In this document: piece after piece, positions 57,458 to 64,000 of the stretch
Layout: each line of letters begins with the position of its first letter
Numbering within the stretch: position 1 is the stretch's first letter
NCBI RefSeq assembly: GCF_034479515.1
Contig: NZ_CP140152.1
Span: 3,658,001-3,722,000, forward strand
Source: Duganella zoogloeoides
GTDB taxonomy: Bacteria > Pseudomonadota > Gammaproteobacteria > Burkholderiales > Burkholderiaceae_D
Direction: 5' to 3'
DNA length: 64,000 nt
Program-made: the position numbers and the translations under genes
The notes under the pieces: model-generated
Told to the model about the DNA's origin: nothing
What the model saw: only the letters and a program-made list of their open reading frames with translations
Databases searched by the model: none

Positions 57458-58696
57458 TCATGCTGCTGCGTTGGAAGCGGGAGGCACGCGTGGCCGCAGC
57501 CGCAGCAGGCAGGCGATCAGTGCGCACACGGCGGCGATGATGCCGAAGGCGACAAACGCGCCCTGCAGGTTGCCGGTCCAGCCGCGCATGGCGTTGACCA
57601 CGGCCGGCGACAGGAACTGCGCCACGAAGAACGAGCTCGCCCACCAGCCCATGCCACGGCCGCGGTGCTCGAACGAGAATTTGCTCTGGGCCCAGGCGAT
57701 CAATGCCGGCACGATGATGCCGTTGGCCAGCTGCTGGACAAAGGCAAAAGCCAGCGCCACCTTGTAGTCGGGCGCCATGCCGATGCCACCCAAGCCGATG
57801 GCATAGCACACGAACACCAGGAAAATCTGCGCGCCGGCGCCGAAGCGCGTGGTGAACTTGAACACGATCGCGCCGAGCGGCACGCCGATGCTGGGAATGG
57901 CCATGCTCAAGCCGATCGACTTGGGATCGACCACGCCCAGCTCCTTGAGCAGCAGCGAGAAGTTGATCACCTGGACGTAGTAGATGGTGGACAGCACGAC
58001 CGTCACGCCGCAGACCAGCAGGCCGATCAGGTACGGGAACGGCGTGGCGGCGACCGGCGCGCCGGTGGACGTCACCGGCTTCTTGCGCGGCTCAGGCTCG
58101 AACAGGTAAGCCAGGCTGGCGAGGAAGATCGGGATGGCCACCGCGTACACCAGGAACGGGTACTGCCAGCCCTGCGCGGCCAGGAAGCCGGAACAGGCGA
58201 TGGTAACGGTACCCAGCATCGAGCCCACCACGCCCTGTATCATCAGCCAGCGGTGGCGGTCCTTTTCTTCGTAGTAGTCGGCCAGCAGCGTGTTGACCAC
58301 CGTGAGCACGCCGGCTTCGCCGATGCCGATCACCACGCGCCCGGCCACCACGGCCCAGAAATTATCGATCAGGAAGGGCATCAGGCCGCCCAGGCCATAC
58401 AGCGCCATGGCCCACAGCAACAGCCGGCGGCGCCCGAAACGGTCCGCAATCGCGCCGGCGGCCGGGGCGAACAGCGCGATACAGGCGCTGGGCGCCGTGA
58501 TCAGCAGAGGCACCATCAGCTTGGCATTGGGCACGTCCGAAAAGTGTGCGAGCAGCGTGGGCAAGGTGGGCGCCAGGGCGATGATCGCCATCACCGGCAG
58601 GAAGCCGGAGAACACCAGTATCCAGCCCTGGCGCCAGTCCGCCTGTCGTCGCGCCGGCTGCACGGCGCTGCCCTCCATGGGAAATTCACTACGCAT
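57458..58696 (-). CDS. MFS transporter of the C-glycoside operon
   Basis: 412 residues, 12 helices, with the A-motif AGAIADRFGRRRLLLWA and IGIGEAGVLTVVNTLLADYY, similar to MFS porters for aromatic acids and glycosides. ATG 58696 has GGAGA. It is the first gene of the operon and most likely imports the glycoside across the inner membrane. Confidence 0.85.
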   Translation of the reverse strand: MRSEFPMEGSAVQPARRQADWRQGWILVFSGFLPVMAIIALAPTLPTLLAHFSDVPNAKLMVPLLITAPSACIALFAPAAGAIADRFGRRRLLLWAMALYGLGGLMPFLIDNFWAVVAGRVVIGIGEAGVLTVVNTLLADYYEEKDRHRWLMIQGVVGSMLGTVTIACSGFLAAQGWQYPFLVYAVAIPIFLASLAYLFEPEPRKKPVTSTGAPVAATPFPYLIGLLVCGVTVVLSTIYYVQVINFSLLLKELGVVDPKSIGLSMAIPSIGVPLGAIVFKFTTRFGAGAQIFLVFVCYAIGLGGIGMAPDYKVALAFAFVQQLANGIIVPALIAWAQSKFSFEHRGRGMGWWASSFFVAQFLSPAVVNAMRGWTGNLQGAFVAFGIIAAVCALIACLLRLRPRVPPASNAAA

Positions 58697-58741
58697 TGCC
58701 TGTCTCCTTTTTTTATGGTGGCCTTGAAAGCCAGAAATGAT

Positions 58742-58756
58742 GATAGCGCTTTCCCG
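58742..58756 (-). promoter_or_regulatory. LacI-type operator upstream of the C-glycoside operon
   Basis: GATAGCGCTTTCCCG on the plus strand, with a central AGCGCT palindrome, 46 bases before the MFS start. It shares GCGCTT[A/T]CCCG with the site before the TonB receptor. Confidence 0.6.
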
Positions 58757-58865
58757 GCATGCGCCCAATCAAAAAACACCACGGAGGCACGCATTCTGTG
58801 GATATGTCGTATCCATATCTTCAATAGCTCGATAGCGCCACCTGGGCCACGTTTTCCGCTATATT

Positions 58866-58880
58866 GGGAAAACTTTTCCC
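58866..58880 (+). promoter_or_regulatory. Palindrome upstream of the lacI-type gene
   Basis: GGGAAAA-C-TTTTCCC, a perfect 15-base palindrome ending 13 bases before ATG 58894. Possible autoregulatory site; it lacks the central CG of the other two sites. Confidence 0.5.
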
Positions 58881-58893
58881 TGCCTTGCATACC

Positions 58894-59913
58894 ATGTCCG
58901 CCAAATCCAAAGTACTCCCCGTCCCCAAGCTGGCCTCGATCTCGGCTGTTGCCAGCGCGGCCGGCGTGTCGATCGCCACCGTCTCGCGGGTACTCAATGG
59001 CACCAAGGCAGTCAACGCCGACACGCGGGCACGGGTGGAGGCGGCAGTCGAGGCGCTGGGCTACCGCACCAATGCGCTGGCGCGCAGCCTGATGCGCGGC
59101 GAAACTCGTTTGCTGCTGGTGCTGGTGCCGGACTTCGCCAACCCGTATTTCGCGGAAATCATCAAGGGCGTGGAGTCGGTCACGCGCCAGCGCGGCTACG
59201 GCCTGGTGATCGCCGAGGCCTCGCAGACACTGTCGCGCCACAGTGCGGAACTCGATTCGCTGTACAACAAGCTGGCCGACGGCGTGATCAGCCTGGCGCG
59301 CTACGCCGACCTCAAGCCGCTGCTCGGGGAGATTCCCGACCTGCCGTGGGTGGCCTGCTCCGAACACGTGGGCGACAGCGAGGTACCCAGCGTGAGCATC
59401 GACCACCGGCAAGCCGCCATCGACGCGGTGCAGTACCTGATCAACCGTGGCCACCAGCGCATTGCGCTGCTGAGCGCCAGCGAAGACTATATGTGGGCGC
59501 GCCAGCGCCACGACGGCTACGAATACGCGCTGCGCCGCGCCAACCTGCCGGTGGAGCCGCAACTGGTGCGCATCGCCCGCGGCACCGACTACGTGCACGG
59601 CATGGAAGCGGCTGGCGCGCTGCTGGCGCTCGAAGCGCCGCCCACCGCCGTCTTCGCGGTGGCCGACACGCTGGCCATCGGCGCCATCAAGGCCTTCCGC
59701 CGCGTGGGCCGGCGCGTGCCCGAGGACGTGGCGGTGATGGGCTTCGACGATATCCCGGTGGCGCAGGTGTTCGAACCGGCGCTTACCACCATCGCCCAGC
59801 CGGTGCGCGAACTCGGCGCGGCGGCGGCCGAACTGCTGCTCAAGCGCCTGGCCGGCGAACCGGCCGAATCGCTGATCCTGCAACACGCGCTGATCGTGCG
59901 CGCCTCGGCCTGA
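58894..59913 (+). CDS. LacI-family transcriptional regulator
   Basis: 339 residues. DNA-binding head ISAVASAAGVSIATVSRVLNGTKAVNADTR, hinge with ALARSLMRGET, then a periplasmic-binding-protein-like sensor (LVLVPDFANPYFAEIIKGVE; GFDDIPVAQVFEPALTTI). Divergent from the C-glycoside operon and likely its repressor, with a sugar or glycoside as inducer. A TTG at 58864 would place the palindrome inside the gene, so ATG 58894 is preferred although no clear ribosome site precedes it. Confidence 0.88.
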   Translation: MSAKSKVLPVPKLASISAVASAAGVSIATVSRVLNGTKAVNADTRARVEAAVEALGYRTNALARSLMRGETRLLLVLVPDFANPYFAEIIKGVESVTRQRGYGLVIAEASQTLSRHSAELDSLYNKLADGVISLARYADLKPLLGEIPDLPWVACSEHVGDSEVPSVSIDHRQAAIDAVQYLINRGHQRIALLSASEDYMWARQRHDGYEYALRRANLPVEPQLVRIARGTDYVHGMEAAGALLALEAPPTAVFAVADTLAIGAIKAFRRVGRRVPEDVAVMGFDDIPVAQVFEPALTTIAQPVRELGAAAAELLLKRLAGEPAESLILQHALIVRASA

Positions 59914-59928
59914 CCTCGCGGAGACCCC

Positions 59929-60843
59929 ATGCGTTTCAATAAACTCGACCTGAACCTGCTGGTGGCGCTCAACGCGCTGCTGGCCGAGCGCAATATCAGC
60001 CGCGCGGCGGAAAAGATTTTCCTCAGCCAGCCGGCCACCAGCAGCGCACTGGCGCGCCTGCGCGCCTACTTCAACGACGAGCTGCTGGTGCCGTCCGGGC
60101 GGCAGCTGATCCTGACGCCGCGCGCCAAGGAGCTGGTGGAGCCGGTGCGCGAAATCCTCATGCGCATCGACACCACCATCGCCGCCCAGCCGCTGTTCGA
60201 TCCCGCCACCGAGACCCGCACCTTTACCCTGCTGGTATCCGACTACACCACGGCGGTGCTGATCCCGCCGCTGCTCGAAGCGCTGTACCGCGAAGCGCCC
60301 GGCATGCGCATCCGCCTGCGCGACCAGACCGACCGCCCCGCCGAGGTGCTGGAACAGGGCGAAGCCGACTTCCTGGTGATCCCGTCGCAGTACCTGGCCA
60401 AGGAACACCCGTCGGCCGCGCTGTTCGAGGAAGACTACCTGTGCGTGACCTGGGAGGGCAACACGCGCGTGCGCGACCGCCTCACCTTTGACGACTACCT
60501 GGCCTGCGGCCACGTGATCGCCACCTTCATCAACACCCACACCAACCCGCTGGCCACGTTCGACGGCTGGTTCATGGAAAGCTTCGACGTAAAGCGCCGG
60601 GTGGAGGTGACGGTGCCGAGCATGAGCGCCCTGCCCGCACTGGTGGTCGGCACCGACCGCATCGCCACCGTCCATCGCCGTCTCGCCGAGCGCGCGCGAG
60701 AGAGCCTGCCGGTCAAGCTGTGGGAACCGCCGCCGCGCATTCCGCGCCTGGTGCAGATGCTGCAATGGCATAAGCACCGCACCAACGATCCGGCCATCGC
60801 CTGGATCCGCGACAAGATCATCAACGCCGCCACGCTCGTCTAA
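59929..60843 (+). CDS. LysR-family regulator, NodD-like
   Basis: 304 residues. The head MRFNKLDLNLLVALNALLAE...AAEKIFLSQPATSSALARL...FNDELLVPSGRQLILTPRA is close in pattern to rhizobial NodD and related aromatic-responsive LysR proteins. The effector domain follows (TFTLLVSDYTTAVLIPPLLEAL). It starts 16 bases after the LacI gene with GGAGA, so the two regulators are probably co-transcribed. A flavonoid or phenolic inducer is a reasonable guess given the cluster. Confidence 0.86.
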   Translation: MRFNKLDLNLLVALNALLAERNISRAAEKIFLSQPATSSALARLRAYFNDELLVPSGRQLILTPRAKELVEPVREILMRIDTTIAAQPLFDPATETRTFTLLVSDYTTAVLIPPLLEALYREAPGMRIRLRDQTDRPAEVLEQGEADFLVIPSQYLAKEHPSAALFEEDYLCVTWEGNTRVRDRLTFDDYLACGHVIATFINTHTNPLATFDGWFMESFDVKRRVEVTVPSMSALPALVVGTDRIATVHRRLAERARESLPVKLWEPPPRIPRLVQMLQWHKHRTNDPAIAWIRDKIINAATLV

Positions 60844-60869
60844 TCAACTTTACAATTCGGGAATCACCT

Positions 60870-62333
60870 ATGCATCCTGCCGTCAAAGGTTCGGAGGGCA
60901 GCGCTTTTGCTGCCGCCGCCTCGTTTTCGCCGCGCCGCCGCACCCTGGCCCTGATCGCCGTGGCGCTGGCCTTCGTGATGGACCTGCTGGACACCACCAT
61001 CATCAACGTCGCCATCCCCTCGATCGGCGAAACACTGGGCGCCGACAAGGCCGCGCTGGAATGGATCATCGCCGGCTATGCCACCGCGTTCGCGGTGCTG
61101 CTGATCGTGGGCGGCCGCCTGGGCGACAGCTTCGGCTACCGCCGCATGTTCCTGATCGGGATCGTGCTGTTCACCATTACCTCGATGGCGTGCGGGCTGG
61201 CGCCCGATGCGCTGTCGCTGCAACTGGCGCGCGTGGCGCAGGGCGTCAGTGCGGCGCTGATGGTGCCGCAGGTGATGGCGCTGGTGCAGGTGATGTACCC
61301 GCCCGACCAGCGCTACAAGGTGTACACGATCTTCGGCTTCCTGGGCGGCTTTTCGGCCGCGCTGGGTCCCATCGTGGGCGGGTTGCTGATCGACGCCAAC
61401 TGGTTCGGCCTGGGCTGGCGCCTGACATTCCTGATCAACCTGCCCATCGGCCTGTTCAGCATTGCCGCCGGCATCGCGCTGCTGCCGGCGGGACGCGGCG
61501 TCAATGCCGCGCCGGTGGACCTGACCGGCGCGGCATTGACGGTGGCCGTGCTGTTCGCGGTGCTCGCACCGCTGATCGAAGGCCCGTCGCGCGGCTGGCC
61601 GGTGGGCCTGATGGTGCTGCTGGCGGCCGCGCTGCCGCTGGCCTGGGCCACCGTGAAATACCTGCGCTGGCGCCAGGCCGCGCGCGGCGATGCGCTGGTG
61701 CCGCTGGACCTGTTCAAGCTGCGCAAGGTAAACCTGGGCCTGCTGTGCACCCTGTGCATCAACCCGGTGCTGCCCGGCTACCTCTTGGTGATGACGTTCG
61801 TGCTGCAAACGGGTATCGGCTTGAGCGCCTCGCAGATGGCGTATGCGTGCGCGCCGATTGCCGTGGGCGCAATGGGCGGCATCACCCTGATCGGCCCGCG
61901 CCTGCACCGCCTGCTGGGCGTGCGCGTGATGCTGGTCGGCGTGTCCGTCACCGCCGCCAGCCTGTGCCTGGCCGCGTGGTCGGTGCACGGCGGCGTGCTG
62001 CTGCACTGGCCTTTGGCGCTGGCGCAGCTGGGCATGGGACTGGGGATGGGCTTGTGCGGTCCGCAGCTCTCGAACGCCACGCTGCAGGATGTGCCGATGT
62101 CGGAAGCGGGCGTGGCCGCCGGCATGTTCACCGCCGTGCAGCAGATTGCCGCCGCTTTCGGCGTGGCGCTGGGCGGGCTGCTGTTCTTCCACGGCGTGCA
62201 AATGGACACTGCCGACGCGCTGCGTTATGCCGGTGCGTACTTGCAAGTGCTGCCGCTGTTTTTGGGGCTGCTGGTGGTGGCGGTGATCGGAACGCTGCGG
62301 CTGGCGACGGTGATGCCGATGCCGGCCCGATAA
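60870..62333 (+). CDS. DHA2-family (EmrB/QacA) drug:H+ antiporter
   Basis: 487 residues with about 14 helices. Diagnostic motifs: AFVMDLLDTTIINVAIPSIGETL (motif D1), GGRLGDSFGYRRMFLIG (A) and LGPIVGGLLIDANWFGLGWR (C, antiporter). It should export hydrophobic toxicants. It lies 27 bases after the LysR gene and may export phenolic products of the neighbouring pathway or be unrelated. Confidence 0.88.
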   Translation: MHPAVKGSEGSAFAAAASFSPRRRTLALIAVALAFVMDLLDTTIINVAIPSIGETLGADKAALEWIIAGYATAFAVLLIVGGRLGDSFGYRRMFLIGIVLFTITSMACGLAPDALSLQLARVAQGVSAALMVPQVMALVQVMYPPDQRYKVYTIFGFLGGFSAALGPIVGGLLIDANWFGLGWRLTFLINLPIGLFSIAAGIALLPAGRGVNAAPVDLTGAALTVAVLFAVLAPLIEGPSRGWPVGLMVLLAAALPLAWATVKYLRWRQAARGDALVPLDLFKLRKVNLGLLCTLCINPVLPGYLLVMTFVLQTGIGLSASQMAYACAPIAVGAMGGITLIGPRLHRLLGVRVMLVGVSVTAASLCLAAWSVHGGVLLHWPLALAQLGMGLGMGLCGPQLSNATLQDVPMSEAGVAAGMFTAVQQIAAAFGVALGGLLFFHGVQMDTADALRYAGAYLQVLPLFLGLLVVAVIGTLRLATVMPMPAR

Positions 62334-62345
62334 CGGAGCATCGGT

Positions 62346-62744
62346 TCAGGCTTCCTCCGCCACCCACACCAGGTTCCACAAATGGCCATCGAGGTCCTCG
62401 AAACCCTGGTCGTACATGAAGCCATGGTCTTCCGGCGGGTGCGGCGTGCGGCCGCCGGCGGCAACGGCTTTGGCGATCAGGGTATCGACTTCTTCGCGGC
62501 TGTCGCAGCTCAGGCAGATCACGACTTCGTTAGCCTGCTTCGCCTGTGCGACCGGCTTGCCGATCAACGATTCAAAAAATGGCTCGGTCGTCAGCATGGC
62601 CTGGATGGTGTCACCGACGATGTTCATGAACACCGCGTTTTCGCCGCTGAAACGGTCACTGAAGATAAAACCGAGCGCAGCGAAGAACGCTTTGGACCGG
62701 GCCAGGTCTTGCACCGGCAGGTTGAGGATGATCTGGTTTTTCAT
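62346..62744 (-). CDS. VOC-family (glyoxalase/bleomycin-resistance-like) protein
   Basis: 132 residues from ATG 62744: MKNQIILNLPVQDLARSKAFFAALGF and DHGFMYDQGFEDLDGHLWNLVWV are typical of the small DUF1428/PhnB-like VOC proteins. It forms a homodimer in relatives. Substrate unknown. Confidence 0.85.
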   Translation of the reverse strand: MKNQIILNLPVQDLARSKAFFAALGFIFSDRFSGENAVFMNIVGDTIQAMLTTEPFFESLIGKPVAQAKQANEVVICLSCDSREEVDTLIAKAVAAGGRTPHPPEDHGFMYDQGFEDLDGHLWNLVWVAEEA

Positions 62745-62827
62745 GGCGGATCCCTGGGCAAGGTGGAAGGGGAATTGGGTGCACCGTTCGACACAGCATA
62801 GCATGTTCAAAATTGCCTGCTAATGCA

Positions 62828-62925
62828 GAAAAAGGCCGCGATGTGGCCAAGGACGGGGTACCCGTCAACGCGGTCAACCCCGGCTTTACCAGAACCGGGG
62901 TGACCGAAGACATGCTCAAGAACGC
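62828..62925 (+). pseudogene. Short-chain dehydrogenase remnant
   Basis: Translation gives DVAKDGVPVNAVNPGFTRTG then VTEDMLKN, the segment after the catalytic Tyr/Lys in SDR enzymes (AxDGIRVNAVxPGxTxT). Nothing recognisable of the Rossmann or active-site parts flanks it, so only about 30 codons survive. Confidence 0.65.
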
Positions 62926-62951
62926 TCCTGTGGACTTGCTTATTTTCCCTT

Positions 62952-63428
62952 TTATTTGGCGGGCATCCTGGAAAGTGCACTGTTCAGCGCTGCGGAAACA
63001 TATGCGGTTAAAACAGGTGCACTCATGCGCTGCATGCTGTCGCCCACGACTGCCTGCTTTTCGCTTAACTTGCCAAAATACCTGGAATTGCGCCCTTCCG
63101 ATGCAAGTGAATTCAGCTCTTCGGACGTAAAGTTTTGAGCATAAGCCTTGGCCAGGTTGTCGTTCCATTGCCCCTGGAATTGCGGCGCATGATAGTCCAG
63201 CTCTTTCGATACCAGCCTTTCAGCTCCCAGCATTCCCATGCCGCTGACAAGGATGGCGAAGGTCTGGGTTTTCCGTGCCGTCGCCAGTCCCAGCGTTTTC
63301 AAGTTGCTGCCGACGTTTTGGCGTAAAACGAACTCGGTTGCGGCTGCATTGGCTGGCTGTGCAATCGCCGCTGGCGACAGGCCCGAAACGACAATGAGGA
63401 ATATCGAGATCCTGAGTAGTGCTTGCAT
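62952..63428 (-). CDS. Secreted DUF2059-like hypothetical protein
   Basis: 158 residues from ATG 63428, chosen because it begins a signal peptide (MQALLRISIFLIVVSGLSPAAIAQ). The C-terminal half (AKAYAQNFTSEELNSLASEG...VGDSMQRMSAPVLTAY) resembles the DUF2059 pattern of a helical periplasmic protein. Base composition is less GC-rich than its neighbours, and an SDR remnant lies beside it. Confidence 0.6.
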   Translation of the reverse strand: MQALLRISIFLIVVSGLSPAAIAQPANAAATEFVLRQNVGSNLKTLGLATARKTQTFAILVSGMGMLGAERLVSKELDYHAPQFQGQWNDNLAKAYAQNFTSEELNSLASEGRNSRYFGKLSEKQAVVGDSMQRMSAPVLTAYVSAALNSALSRMPAK

Positions 63429-63560
63429 AGAGGTTCGTTGGAGATGTTGAACGAGAACGGATGGCCTTACAGGTCCAGTGTAAGGCTTTGTTACTCTAAA
63501 GACAAGGATATTGCGGATGCGCATCGTGCGCAGCTGCACCAGCCTGCCACTGTGAATCCG

Positions 63561-64000
63561 CTACACGTCAATAATATCCACGCACTTGCGCAACATTGCC
63601 ACCTTGTCCTGCCCCGCCGACGGCGTCCACTCATGGCTCACGAAACCGGTAAATCCCGCATCGGCGATCGTCGTCGCCAGGTGCCGGTAATTCAGCTCCT
63701 GGGTCTCGTCGATCTCGTGCCGGCCCGGCACACCGCCGGTGTGGAAGTGGCCGATCAGCGGCATGTGCTGGCGCAGGAAGTTGGTGAGGTTGCCGTCCAT
63801 GAGTTGGGCGTGGTACAGGTCCACCAGCAGCTTCACTGACGGCGAGCCCACCTGCGTTACCACGTCCAGCCCCCACGGCAGGTGGTCGAACATGCTGCCC
63901 GGCGGCGCGGGCGGGCCGCCGGTGTGGCCGGTGTTGATGTTCTCCATCACCAGCAGCACCTTGCGCGCTTCGGCGTGCGGCGCCACGCGGCGCAGGAAGC
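63561..64000 (-). CDS. Hydroxypyruvate isomerase-like TIM barrel (partial, N-terminus outside)
   Basis: The frame is open to the window edge; 146 codons are visible. KVLLVMENINTGHTG (Glu ligand), SVKLLVDLYHAQLMDG (Asp/His), IGHFHTGGVPGRHEIDETQELNY (His plus substrate loop) and GFVSHEW (catalytic Glu) match the Hyi/OtnI group of the sugar isomerase superfamily. Its extent upstream is unknown, so operon membership cannot be judged. Confidence 0.82.
   Translation of the reverse strand, partial: FLRRVAPHAEARKVLLVMENINTGHTGGPPAPPGSMFDHLPWGLDVVTQVGSPSVKLLVDLYHAQLMDGNLTNFLRQHMPLIGHFHTGGVPGRHEIDETQELNYRHLATTIADAGFTGFVSHEWTPSAGQDKVAMLRKCVDIIDV

Overview
The window is GC-rich, gene-dense chromosomal DNA. 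It has no rRNA, tRNA, IS element, prophage or CRISPR array that I can see. The gene content (cydDCABX with a divergent GbsR-type regulator, FucP-like sugar porters, many TonB receptors and two-component systems, pectin-degrading enzymes) and the protein flavour suggest a soil- or plant-associated betaproteobacterium of the Oxalobacteraceae, in the Massilia/Duganella area. This placement is inferred from remembered family resemblance, not from a search.

Layout. (1) 1-4.4 kb: the N-terminus of a large PAS/GAF sensor kinase, a FucP-type sugar porter with a clear terminator, a small lipoprotein, and an SPFH/Arc-type pair whose promoter carries a perfect 16-bp palindrome. (2) 4.5-7.9 kb: a 1028-residue protein with an acidic/coiled-coil head, a MACPF/perforin-like domain, a QxW (ricin-like) lectin region and an unknown C-terminus. 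(3) 7.9-15.2 kb: a Tat-exported GH28 pectinase behind two GntR-type operators, an M14 carboxypeptidase, and a zinc locus (Fur/Zur-type repressor, MerC-like protein, ZnuD-like receptor with a His-rich loop). A decayed histidine-kinase tail follows. (4) 15.2-22.5 kb: the complete cytochrome bd oxidase operon cydD-C-A-B-X and its divergent GbsR/MarR regulator. (5) 22.5-30.3 kb: an M23 peptidase, a large secreted pectinesterase, and a four-gene signalling operon (HTH-REC, Hpt, hybrid kinase, HD-GYP). (6) 30.3-40.9 kb: an MHS transporter, a heavy-metal RND efflux operon, and a divergent response regulator/sensor kinase pair with a translationally coupled amidase. (7) 40.9-47.4 kb: a coiled-coil protein, an MFS exporter with a textbook SoxR-type promoter, a GAF-GGDEF-EAL protein, a Sel1-repeat protein and a toxin-antitoxin pair whose toxin is frameshifted.

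(8) 47.4-60.8 kb is the most interesting region. Two adjacent minus-strand operons face a LacI-LysR regulator pair. The first encodes an MFS porter, both subunits of a likely C-glycoside deglycosidase, a TIM-barrel sugar isomerase and a Gfo/Idh/MocA oxidoreductase. The second encodes a TonB receptor, an alpha/beta C-C hydrolase-like protein, a two-domain extradiol-dioxygenase-like VOC protein, a cyclase-family hydrolase and a fumarylacetoacetase-family protein. Related LacI-type operators (GCGCTT[A/T]CCCG) sit in front of both, and the LysR protein resembles NodD. I infer one system that imports a plant C-glycoside (for example a C-glucosyl flavonoid), oxidises and removes the sugar, and opens the aromatic aglycone.

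(9) 60.8-64 kb: a DHA2 drug exporter, a VOC protein, a short-chain dehydrogenase remnant, a secreted DUF2059-like protein and a truncated hydroxypyruvate-isomerase-like gene at the window edge. No gene-free stretch exceeds 300 bases.
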